NCBI GenBank assembly: GCA_025174535.1
Contig: JALBUN010000013.1
Span: forward strand, 1-64,000
DNA: 64,000 bases
Direction: 5' to 3'
Source of the DNA: Cantharellus purpuraceus
Taxonomy: Eukaryota; Basidiomycota; Agaricomycetes; Cantharellales; Hydnaceae
Every line of letters begins with the position of its first letter. Position 1 is the stretch's first letter. The notes beneath the pieces were generated by a model, which searched no databases, was not told where the DNA came from, and was given only the letters and a program-made list of their open reading frames with translations. The position numbers and the translations under genes were made by a program. This document shows, piece after piece, positions 32,397 to 42,789 of the stretch.

Positions 32397-33791
32397 TGTT
32401 GGGGTATATGCAGTTCTAAACTACTTCAAATAAGGACTATTATTTAGTAGTTTAAAGGTATTTCAAATGTTCTATTGAATGTACTTATATTTTGCTTTTT
32501 TGTGTATTTGAGCCCACAAGTGTACACAAGGGGTCGGTTGCTGATATAATCTGTCATTCAACTCCAATGAGCACTCACGTGCGAGCGAACGAGGCGTGCA
32601 TTACATAATCATCAGAGTTCATGCACTTCAGCCAAAAGCGGCCACAGAAGGTTCTGACACCTTCCTGGACCTTCAACAAGGTTCCCCAGCCTTCTCTTTC
32701 CTTCCAGGGGCTTCCCTAAGCACCAGGAATGTTCTCTGATTGGTTACATAAGCTAGATAGTCCATGTATATAAAAAGGGCTGCAACAGCAGTGCAAAAAT
32801 AAGATCTTTTTACCACACACACACAGCAGTGTCTACTCAAGCATTGAGTAATCATCACATAAGCATCATGCTTATATCAGCTACTCTTAGTGTATATTAA
32901 CTTTGATTGACTCTTGGAGAAGCCAGAAGTTATTATATTACAAGCGCAGCAGGCTCTAATATTAATCAAACTCGGAGAAGAGGTTAATACGGAGTGACTG
33001 ATTAGTAATTAACACACTACAAGCCCACTCAGAGCAGTAGCTTGAAGTGTATTAATTGTTATTCATTGATCAAGAACCTTACACGTGTAATTGAGACTCT
33101 GAGGTTAGTCAAATTATCACATATCGGGCTATTGGTTATAATCAAGAATCTTGCATGTTTAATTGAGACTCTGAGGTTAGTCAGGTTAATATGTACTAGG
33201 CTATTGATTGGTCAAGAATACTGCATGTTTAATTGAGACTCTGAGGTTAGTCAGGTTAACACATACTTTGCTATTGATCGGTTGGTTCAATTGTGGGCAT
33301 TTCAATGAATCAACAACACAGTCTATTAACTCACCTCTTTGAGACGAGATTAATATCCCTTGACTGTTGATTCTATCACAGATAAACACGTACAGTGAAT
33401 ACGCTTGTTCAGAAGGAAGTGTTCAAGTGCATATCTATCTTTTTACATTGAAGGGATTATTGTTAGCTTTAATCCACTCAACCTGCGGTACTAAGGCACT
33501 AGGTTACTTCCCCCTTTGAAGTATCTGAACCCTTGAACGCCTGTCAATCTTTGACTTTACATTGCATCAGCAGTAAAGCGTGAACTACACATGACAAGCA
33601 TAAATCTCTATTGCTTCACTTCCTGTGGCAACATTGATTGTGATTGTTCACTGGAGTATAATTTCTTAATTGGGTTCTCTGTTAAAATAGTTTCAAGCTT
33701 ATTGCTAGCCTTGAAAGGTCATACATCTTCAGGCTAAACTTAGATTGTGATTAACACCATAGTTTAGGTTGAAGTTCACGGTTCCAAAACA
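32397..33791 (+). repeat. LTR-4 solo LTR; TSD ATGAC
   Basis: 1395 bp, TGTTGGGGTATATG to GGTTCCAAAACA, with perfect 5-bp duplication ATGAC. TATATAAAAAG at 32767-32777 is a likely core promoter. The family has no other copy in the window. Its last bases resemble the Gyp1 LTR end, but the rest does not. Confidence 0.85.
33072..33284 (+). repeat. Three 70-72-bp tandem repeats in LTR-4
   Basis: Three units starting near 33072, 33144 and 33214 share AATTGAGACTCTGAGGTTAG and GCTATTG. They lie downstream of the TATA box. Confidence 0.8.
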
Positions 33792-35021
33792 ATGACACTG
33801 TATGTCACTCTAGTCACACTGGTGTGCAAATGATAGGGTAGAAATGGTTTTTTATTCAGAGGCAGAATGGGCTCCTTTTATATTGTATTTACAGGAGCTG
33901 ACTAATACTACTGGAAACTTCTACCTATTAATAGATGGAAACTACTGGAAGCTAGTGGAATATGTGAGAAGGGGGTGGAAGTTTCCTAGCCAATGAGCTG
34001 TTTGGATTTGCTCTGACTCATGGCATGAGTCATGGATGGAGTCATAGTATGAGTAATCACAGGAGTCATGGTATGAGTCATGGAAGGAGTCATTGCATGA
34101 GTCACCATTACTCAAATAACTTGGTCAATACTTCATTCCTGGGCTGATCAGCACAGCTATGGGTAGGCACAGCTTCTATTGAACTCTCCACTGAAAATGG
34201 AGTCAGGGGGTGCAGTGGTTGCAAAGATATTGAGCATTTACTGGCAGTGGTGACCAGATTGAGTCGGAGATTGAAATGAGTCATGTGATCAAAAATGAGT
34301 CAGTTGTCCAGGTGACTCTGGCTGACTTTAAAGCTGCCGACATCTGTGAAGGTTTGTGGGTCCATGTGGGTCCCAAAACTTCACCCAGCAGAACAACAAG
34401 GTTGTGGACTCATTTCTGCATGGAAAAATCCCCAAAAAATATGAAAAAATAGAGAATATCTGAATGGCCCTGAATCAAGAGAAAGCAGCACATATATGCT
34501 GATATTTTAAGGCCATGAAGCGAAATTGTACAGTTTCGGGACTTTAAACAAGATCTTTTAAGGGAAAACCAGTTCCCATACAACTCCCCCACAGCAAGGC
34601 AATTTTATACTATTCTCAACATGGATGAATCCAACTGTCCAACCAGTGACACTCTGAAGCAGGTAACAGTGATGCATGAAGTAGTCAAGCAACTGCTTCA
34701 CACAAGTTCAAGCTTCTAATACTCTGCAAAGGCAGTACACACTAGTTACTTAAACAAGAGCACTAATGGCAGGATCATCAACAGACAATCTCACCCTGTA
34801 GATTCATAGTCATGTGAGGCAGATATTACACTCATGCCCAAAGCAGGAATATCACTACTTCAAGTGCAATCAAGTACAGTTACACAACTGTATTGAACCG
34901 GTAATCAACAGTTACTGAGATAGAGGATGACACTGTATGCTACTCCAGTCACACTGATGTGCAGAAGATGGGTAGAAGTGGTTAAATTGGTTAAATTGGG
35001 CACTATTTCAGAGGCAAAATG

Positions 35022-35472
35022 TGTTAGGATATATGAAGCTCAGGGGCATATAGAAGGCCCAGGAGCAAGCAGGAAAGGAGCTGAGGGGCTAGGGGATAGG
35101 AAAAACAAATGGATAAGGAGACTAGGAGGTAGGGGTTAGGGAATCACCCCTTATTTCATTTTTTTGCTCATTTATTTTCCCCTTATCCCTATCACTCCAT
35201 AATTTTACCACAGACTCTACATATGTATAGCTTGTATAAAGTGAACTTAGCTAGTGACAAAACAAACTAGACATTATGTTCTCCAACCTTGTTTGATAGG
35301 TTGTTGTCCCTGAAAGTGAAATCATTGTTCTTATCATCTCTTTTGTGTTTCTTTGAGTTTCATTGAGATCTTGAATGATCTGATTGCTCCTCATTTATAT
35401 CTATCCATTGGTACCATCCACGAGGCCATACAATGCCTACATGAATTTACAAATGTGCATACATACACCTCC
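35022..35472 (+). repeat. LTR-3-like LTR fragment
   Basis: Begins TGTTAGGATATATGAAGCTC within Gyp1 LTR sequence and has the G-rich start and TTTGCTCATTT/CCCTTATC middle of LTR-3-type LTRs. It ends where a forward Gyp1 LTR begins, so its 3' part is lost. Confidence 0.55.
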
Positions 35473-37284
35473 TGTATGGGAACCACCTTTTCCCTATCAA
35501 ATTCTATTTATGCAGCACCAATGTGCTCTAACATTCCTAAATAACAGCATATACATGGTGCTTGTACCTGGAATGGACTTATTCAAATATTCTCTATTTT
35601 TCCATATTTTTTCAGGAATATTTGGCCCAGAATGCTCTTATTCTGCTGTGCTACAGTTGTGGACCCATAGGTGCCCACAAACCTTCACACAGTCAGCACT
35701 CCACCTCTGGACCAGGCATTTGGCCTAAATTCAAGCACAGATGTCTCTGATCAATAAATAATCTGTAACTTGACAACCACAGCCTCTCAGGGCACAAATT
35801 TCCATGGAGATCATCACCTGAGATGTGGCTATCCATGGCTGTGTTACGCACTAGGTCCGATTGGGGTCGGAGATTGGATCAGAGGTTGGGTCAGAGGTTG
35901 GGTCGGGGTCAGAGTACATTGTGGGGGTTGGAATGGGCTTGGCTTCAGCTTATGTGCTGCACCCTCACTAATACCGGTGTCCAAGATTTCAGAGACGGAG
36001 TATGACTTAGAGAGTTAGGATCAGACTTAGGAGCTAGGCATGATTCGATATTTGAACTGGGGAATGAAGTCCCCAGTTGGGCAACTTAAATACATATTTT
36101 GAAATCTAATAATAATTACTCCGGTGATGGGTCTCCAAGGCCAACGGCCTTACATGAGTATGTCTGAGTCCGATGGGGACGGATGTCTGGGTTCCTATGG
36201 TGATGCTGATGCATCAATCAGAACCAGAGACAGATGGGCAGAATCGGCAGTGACAATCGGACAGGTAAATGGAGACGTAGTGGTTTCCAAATGGAGTATA
36301 GATTTCATATGCACAGGGATCTGAGTGGATCGGATGGGGATCTGGTCATTAATGAATATAGTCATAACAGGCTGTCCAAACCAGTGCAGAAAACAGGGTG
36401 GATACCCTCCTTTTTTGCCTGATCAGTGTCTAATTCAGGGATCAGAGCAGGTGATTGATGATGAGATCAAGTGATTGGCTTGGAATATTCTACCCCTTTC
36501 TTCCACCTTCCAGTAGCTTCCATCTATTAATAGGTAGAATATTCCAGAAGCATTACTCAGCCCCTGTAAATACAATATATAAGGAGGTCATTCTGCCTCT
36601 GAAATGACAACATATTCTACCACTTCTATCCATCTTCTGCACACCAGTGTGACTAGAGTGACATACAGTGTCATCCTCTATCTCAGTAACTGTTGATTAC
36701 CAGTTCAAGGATCTTTTACAGTTGTGTAACTGTACTTGATTGCACTTGAAGTAGTGATATTCCTGCTTTGGGCATGAGTGTATTATCTGCCTCACATGAC
36801 TACAAATCTACAGGATGAGATTGTCTGTTGATAATCCTGCCATTAATGCTCTTGTTTAAGTTACTAGTGTGTACTGCCTTTGCAGAGCATTAGAAGCTTG
36901 AACTCATGTGAAGCAGTTGCTAGACTACTTCATGCATCACTGTTACCTGCTTCAGAGTGTCACTGGTTGGACGGTTGGATTCATCCACCTACTTCCTTTA
37001 GCCTCTAAGTGGATTCCCCTCTTTTTGGAATATCTGGACCCCTAAGCGTCTGTGAACTCTAGACTCTGGAAGTCTTATTCATTTCTTGCTGCTAAGAAAC
37101 ATATTACTTTTCTGCATATAGTCTGCATTTCTCATATTACAAGGGATTGTAACCAAAGTACAAATGTTAAATCATTTCTGGAGTTGTGCTGCAGCAGGGT
37201 TTGATATTCTTCTTAGCTGTTCATTTATGAAATTGTGGTGATTAGAGTTTTCCCTAACACCATAATTTTGTGGGTTCCAAAACA
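35473..37284 (+). repeat. Gyp1 LTR, forward, interrupted
   Basis: TGTATGGGAACC to GGTTCCAAAACA with a Gyp2 solo LTR at 35842-36369. The outer flanks (CCTCC and ATCAT) do not match, so this LTR arose by recombination or rearrangement and not by simple insertion. Confidence 0.88.
35842..36369 (-). repeat. Gyp2 solo LTR; TSD GGCTG
   Basis: 528 bp, TGTTACGCACTAGG to GTCATAACA, perfect duplication GGCTG (35837-35841, 36370-36374). The empty site is preserved in other Gyp1 LTRs (ATCCATGGCTGTCC at about 19470). Confidence 0.95.
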
Positions 37285-38780
37285 ATCATGGAGATGGAGC
37301 TGGAGTTGGAGTTATCAGAGAAGGAAGGGGCGGTGGAGGGAGAGTCAGGAGATGGGGAATCAGAGGCTGGAGAGTTGGGGGTAGAGAAAGGTGTAATGTA
37401 ATCAAAATTGATGAATTAGCTGATTTTCTTGGAAAATAGAGTGAAAACTAAGAGGGTGTGAGGCCTGGTTTATGAGGATAGGCAGTGTGGAAATCAGAGA
37501 TAATCTCTGTTGCATGTCCTAGCTCTGAGGCTGGTAGCCAGGAGGTTTCTTCATTGGTTCCTTCATCCTCACAGTGGACATGCATGGTTTCGCAACTCAA
37601 TAGGATTTTTTTTGGCGCCTGCTGGAGTTCACACTCTTACTCATGAACTCCAGCTCCTATCAGCTGTCTTCGTCTGCCCAAACCATTTCCATTTCAGGTG
37701 CAGTTTTGTCCTACAATGCATCACCAAGTCATGCCTCGGACAGCAAATGTGATTACCAGATTCAAGCCATTCTTCTCGGTCCATGAGAGAATGAATTCCA
37801 TAGGGCTTACAAGGATTAACACCCCTGGCGTTCCCACCTGACAGGCCGCCACCGATTTTACCCTCGTGCCCAAGTGTCTGAAATCTCTGCCTAGGCCTAC
37901 CCTTCCCATTCACCTTTAAAATGCACGCTATCCGAGCTATATATGATGGACTCGACTCCGTTTAGATAGTATACTTATTCCTTCTGCAGGCACCATCATA
38001 GCAAGCTCCTTTTGATTTCTCAGATCTCATGCACGCAGCTACACGTAAGTCTCTCCTCACCTTCATGGTTTCGTGATGGTGTTCAAGTGCCTATCCATCT
38101 GCCATTAGACATTATGATCCCATCACCTCCGGCAGCTTGCATTCAAGCTTAATTCGGACGTTGACTATTTCTGTGAGAATTGCCCTCCATATTGGATCCC
38201 AAAGGAAAAGTTTTGCCATATACCCACAATCATTCACACGACATCACAAACAAGTCACCATATCATAAATGCATCATGTCTGTTTTATTCCATTCCATCT
38301 ATGCAAAACAATAAATTACATCCTTACGATGTCATAAGAGAATAAGAAGAAAAAGGTAACCAGGATGAAACCATCCAAACAATGAGAAAAGAAAAAAAGG
38401 TAAAACGAATCATCTCAGTCGTGGATGGCATATACAGGGTGCATGTGTGAGCTAAGTGTGACGTGATTGGTGAGGGGGAAGAGGGTAGATTGAGCGATGA
38501 GAAAACCAAAACCAAAACGAAAAGAATAGGTGAAAAGTTAAAATGGAAACAGAAGAGTCAATACGTGCGGGGGAGAGGGGAAAGCGAGGAGGATAATGGT
38601 CAGTTCAGGATGAAGCATGGAACAAGTGAAGGGGGAAAAGGGAGGTCTCTGCGAGGTTGGGGAAGCGTGGTGAGGTCCGGGGTAAGCGGGTGGCGGGGTG
38701 GCGACTGGAGTGGAGTAGACCGGAGTGGAGTAGACCGGAATAGAGGAGAGCGACCAAAACGCATGCGAGCGGGGGACGAC
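37285..38780. other. No gene; hairpin repeat remnant
   Basis: 37310-37400 is GA-rich and low complexity. 37550-37660 resembles the 237-bp insert at 56731-56967 and contains a hairpin (37622-37653: CTGGAGTTCA and TGAACTCCAG arms, 12-nt loop). The rest is AT-rich and would hold the 3' flank of the membrane-protein gene. Confidence 0.45.
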
Positions 38781-41700
38781 CTACACAGGCGTCGACGGCG
38801 CCACTTCAATCCGTGGCACCCCACCACCGCCATTCCCACCAACGTCGCCATCGCCCCTCCCCGCATCATCCGCGCCACCACCGGACATGATCCCAGTGAC
38901 AGGCGGTGGTGTCGGAGGTGGCGTCGGCACCGACTTTGCAGCGTTGACAGCGTTAACTGCGTCGGACCCCGCAGTCCCAGTCCCAATCCCAGCCGCAGTC
39001 CCAGAATCCAAAGTAGGCTGGGCACGAGACTGAGGCAGCATATCACCCCGCCCGCCCCCCAACTCGCCCCCACCGCTCATACCAATCCTAATCCCAGGAA
39101 CTGCGACACCCACTCTCGTCCCACCGCGAGGCAAGTCGTCGTCACCCTCCTTCTCCCCTTCCTCCGCCTCTTTTTCCTTTTCCCTTTCCTTTTCCTTCTC
39201 TTCCTCGCTCTCCGCGCCTATCCCTGCATCCTCACCACCACCTCCTCCTCCACCGCCTCCACCATTAAACGCCTCCTCCAGTGCAGTCTCAAACGACCCA
39301 ACCGACGACCGCGACGACACCGTCCCACCCCCACCCCCACTCCCCGAAAGCGCGCGACGTCCCGGCGCCACAGACAACCCAGACGGCACAGACACAGACA
39401 CGTCTGTCCCAAGAGCACGCGACGCTTCCGTGCCTGTCCCTCCCTCCACACCCGCACCCGCACCAGCCGCTGCACTCTCTTCGTTAACCCCTCCTCCTCC
39501 ACCCTCCCCTCCTCCACCCTCTCCTCCCGCACTCACACCCGCACTCTCCCCATCCCCCCACTCAAAAGGCGGCGGATCCTCCCCACCCCCCACCGTACCT
39601 GCCCTCACAGCCTCCGCCACAGCCTCCTCCGCCGCCCGCCCATACGGCACCGCAAACCGCTCCACATTCTCACGCGACGATATAAACCGCATCTGCTCAC
39701 TCGTCGGCCCCGCGCTAGGATACACAAACGCCGTCCGCACCAGCGTGTGGGGCAGCGGCGGCGAGATCGACAGCAGCGACGCCGTGCTGGCGTTGGGGTT
39801 GGCAGTGCCGGGGTTGGCGGTGCCGACGGCGGCGGCGGCGATGTGGGTGGAATGCGACGACCCAGGCCGCGGAATCGAAATATGCGACGTGCTCCCGCTG
39901 AACAGGCTCGCAATGGCAATACGCGACCGGGAGCGCGACCCGGATACATAACCAGGCGTCTGACCCAGGAGCGACGCCGTGGATGGCGACGTCAGCATCC
40001 CGCTCTGCGAGTCCACCGTCGACGTCGAGCGGGCATGGGCGTACCCCGGGAACGCAGAGGGCGACGACGTGGATGGCGGGATGGAGATTGTAGACCCCGA
40101 TCCTGACGTTGCGCTGCGGTGCCGTGTGTGTTGTGCGTGTGCGCGGGGGCGCGGGCCGAAGGGGGAGGCGACAGGTGGGGAGGTGGGAGGGGAGGATGAT
40201 GAGGATGATGGTTCCCGTGTTGGTGCTGTGCTTACGGTGCCACTGCCTGGGGGAGCTTGAACTAATACACCTGTGGGTAAAGGCGGGATTGCCGGGACTG
40301 CCGACGACGGCGGCGGCGGCGGGGGGGACACGTCGGAGGCAGCGGGGGTCTGCTGCCCCACAGACGGCATCAACGCCGACAGCCGCGCCGCAAAGCTGCG
40401 GAAGCCCGAGCGGCGCCGGCGCCGTGGGCTCGTCGACGGCGACTGTGATGGCGACTGCGGGTGCTCCACACCTTCCGCGGGCGTTGTCCCGCTTCCCGTC
40501 TCCGAATCGCCCGACCCGCTCCGTATTGCCGTCATCTCCATCCCGCCGTCCACCACCTCGATATACGGCGGCGCACTCCCCCTCGTCTGCAATTCCTCTG
40601 CGCTCAACTCAAATCCGCGGCCAGCTCCCGTCGCCGCGTTCCCATAGACACCCGACGTGCCACTGTCCTCCCTTTCCTCATACAACTCTCTCCCCTCGTC
40701 ATCCCCTCCATAAACAGCCCCCAATCGCCATCCCACATCCAACAACCCATGCTGACTATCCTCCGACCCAGACCCCGCCATCGTTCTTACCGTATCAATG
40801 CTCTGCCGCACACCTTCTTCAGGACCCTCTGCCTGCGCATGCCCACGAAGCGAGCGCGTGCTCGCATTACGCAGCAGCGATGACGTCTGGCTTGCGCTGC
40901 GGTGATGTGTCTCAGCCTCATTCTCACCCCCGCCTTGACCCTGGCTACCCTGGCTCGGGGACTGACCCTGACTCCGCCCGTCAACACCGCCACTAGCACT
41001 ACTAGCACCGGCAAGTAATGGCGTATACGACGTTGTCGACGCATTAAACCGCAGACTTAAATCTGGCGTGCTCACCCCCAACCCCATCCCCATGCTTGAG
41101 TTGGTGAGGTCCGCCTGCGAGACAGAGCGCGAGAGCGAGTTGGGGGGATTTTCTCGGTCGTGGTCTTCGGAGAGGCGGGGCATGTGCATAGGGTCTTGCA
41201 TGTCGCTTGTGCCACTGGTATCAACATAAGACATGAGTTACAAAAAAACAAAAAAATTTGAGAGTAAAAATTTTAATTGACATTTGCAAGGCGGGTGGTC
41301 CACGGCCACCGTACACCCGCAGCACCGTAGCACCCGTAGCACGCGCTGGCACTATGGCACGCTCGAATACGGGTGCGTCAGACAATGCCAATAAAACAAA
41401 AATGAAGATGTCAATGGAAGTAAAAATGAAAGTAAATTTTTCGGTTGACGTTTGCAAGGCGGGTGGTTCATGGCCACCGTACGCCCGCAGCACCCGCTGG
41501 CACTCTAACACGCTCGAATACCGGTGCATCAGACACAACGCCAGTAAGACAAAAAAATGAAAAGCAAAACTGAAAGTAAAAAATTTCTAATGCCGGGGTG
41601 GTGCACTCGGCACCACCACAACACCGGAACATACACTCACCGAGCGAGCACCATTTCCGAGTCACCCGGGTCTTCCATGTACGCCGGCAACGAGCGCGTG

Positions 41701-42214
41701 GAGATCTGGCTAGGCGTGCGTCGCGTACGGCGCGGACGACGTGTCGCAGCGGCACCCGTCCCCGTGCCACTCCCGCCGTTCTCGCCGCCACTGCGCGTGC
41801 CCACAACAAGCTGATCCGCTGTAAGCTGGTGATGCGCAGCCGTCACCTGGGCTGCCATCGCGGCACTCGCTCTCTGCCGCTTCACGCACGAGATGCAGAT
41901 CATCACCACGATGACGACGGCGATGGCGACGAGCGGCGCCTGTGGGACGTGCGCGGGGTCGTGTGTCAGTGGCGTATACTTATCGGTGGGGGCACGTGGC
42001 TCGTCGTCACGAGCAGGAAGAGACGCACCCATACTTGGACGGTGAGTCCGCCGGCCGATGGAGCGCTGGGTGTTGCAGAGGGAAAGGGTGTCGTGCTGGA
42101 CTGACGGGGCTGGAGCGCAAAGCGTGGGCGGGTGCGTGTCGGTGGTGGTGGTGGTGCAGCGCATGCCAGGCCAATGAGGAGGACGTCGACGAGTACAAAA
42201 GGCATGGTTCCCAT
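38781..42214 (-). CDS. Signal-peptide, one-helix membrane protein with long low-complexity tail
   Basis: Exons 42214-42035, 41939-41641 and 41214-38781, with introns of 95 bp and 426 bp; exon lengths sum to 971 codons. Residues 1-19 are a signal peptide (MPFVLVDVLLIGLACA, then AP). A Ser/Pro/Thr-rich outer stretch is followed by one helix, APLVAIAVVIVVMICISCV, at about 61-79 and a basic stop-transfer KRQR. The inner part has RTPSQISTRSLPAYMEDPG, a motif I associate with basidiomycete membrane proteins of this type. About 800 residues rich in Ser, Gly and Pro follow, with runs of Gly (10) and a Lys/Glu block. Likely a surface or wall-linked protein; the molecular role is unknown. The donor GTGAGT and acceptor CCAG of the 426-bp intron fit. 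Confidence 0.75.
41279..41612. repeat. 168-bp tandem duplication inside an intron
   Basis: Two units starting near 41279 and 41447 share TTTGCAAGGCGGGTGGT, the GGCCACCGTAC segment, CACGCTCGAATAC and CATCAGACA; a third shorter start lies near 41600. They fill most of the 426-bp intron of the membrane-protein gene. Confidence 0.75.
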
Positions 42215-42789
42215 GGCGGGTGGGAGCGGGAGTGTGGTGGTGGTGAACTGCTGAGATGCGGGCTCGCTATAGATAGACGTCGTTACGCTGTTGTCGTCGT
42301 CGTTGCTGTCGTTGTGGACGGCGAACTTGGTTATGAAGAGAGCATGGACCGTCGAGAGACGGGACAAGGAATTGGACGGCCCCCCAACTGGGACGCCGCC
42401 AAATTTAATAATCAGCGGCAGCTTCAGGAACACATTTGCAGGGTCATCTCCGGCTTGCACAGCTTTACTCGGTTCATCCTCGGTCGCGCATGCGCAATAG
42501 CGAAACTTCATGACAATGCTAATGGCAAATTTGAAGACAATGTCCAACAGGTGTTGCACTGACTGCCTATGACTTCTAGGATTCTCTCGGTATAGTCACA
42601 TCAATAATGCAGCAACTTCCCCGGGCCGTCTATAGCCACCGCAGTTCTGCACGCCATCTCAGAAGGTCCTGCTCTGCATCCACGCTGGAAGGACGGCAGC
42701 CCACATACGTGAAGCTCCTGGATCACCACGTTCCATCCTATGTAATATTACGGGTACGTTTCAGATCCAGGATAACAATACGACCCTCC
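42215..42789. other. Intergenic region
   Basis: This lies between the 5' end of the membrane-protein gene (-) and the 3' end of the NLR pseudogene (-). It has short open stretches only. Confidence 0.4.

Larger units (their letters stand above)
29069..34582 (-). repeat. Gyp1 solo LTR, interrupted three times; TSD ACTCC
   Basis: Reverse-oriented Gyp1 LTR from TGTTTTGGAACC (29069) to TTCCCATACA (34582), with perfect TSD ACTCC at 29064-29068 and 34583-34587. Inserted in it are LTR-E copy A (29307-31481), a Gyp2 solo LTR (31561-32089) and LTR-4 (32397-33791). It is the subtype with TGAGTCAT repeats (34010-34115), here fewer than in the 4936 copy. Confidence 0.9.
28361..34621 (+). repeat. LTR-3 solo LTR (copia type), interrupted; TSD TGGAT
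   Basis: The LTR runs 28361-29068 and 34588-34621, split by a Gyp1 solo LTR with its TSD. Ends are TGTTATTCAG and ATTCTCAACA. A 5-bp duplication TGGAT flanks it (28356-28360, 34622-34626). It shares segments with the CopA LTR (TCTGGAATAACTCC, TTCTATTGAGCATTTACTC) so it belongs to a related Ty1/copia family. Confidence 0.85.
26014..35021 (-). repeat. Outer Gyp1 LTR fragment hosting the nested block
   Basis: Reverse-oriented Gyp1 LTR sequence is found in three pieces that read on continuously: 26014-26086, 28239-28360 and 34622-35021. The gaps are filled by Gyp2 (26087-28238) and LTR-3 (28361-34621). Its left end is truncated in the body of the LTR and its right end is cut by another LTR-3 copy at 35022. 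Confidence 0.85.

Noticed and set aside
33072..33284. CRISPR-like regularly spaced repeats
   Set aside because: They are plain tandem repeats inside an LTR of a eukaryotic element, with repeat and spacer not distinguishable.
38463..40106. Long forward ORF of 547 codons, Arg- and His-rich
   Set aside because: It is the antisense shadow of the GC-rich Ser/Gly/Pro tail of the membrane protein; that reverse frame continues through fitting splice sites to a signal peptide and helix, while this one has no domain.
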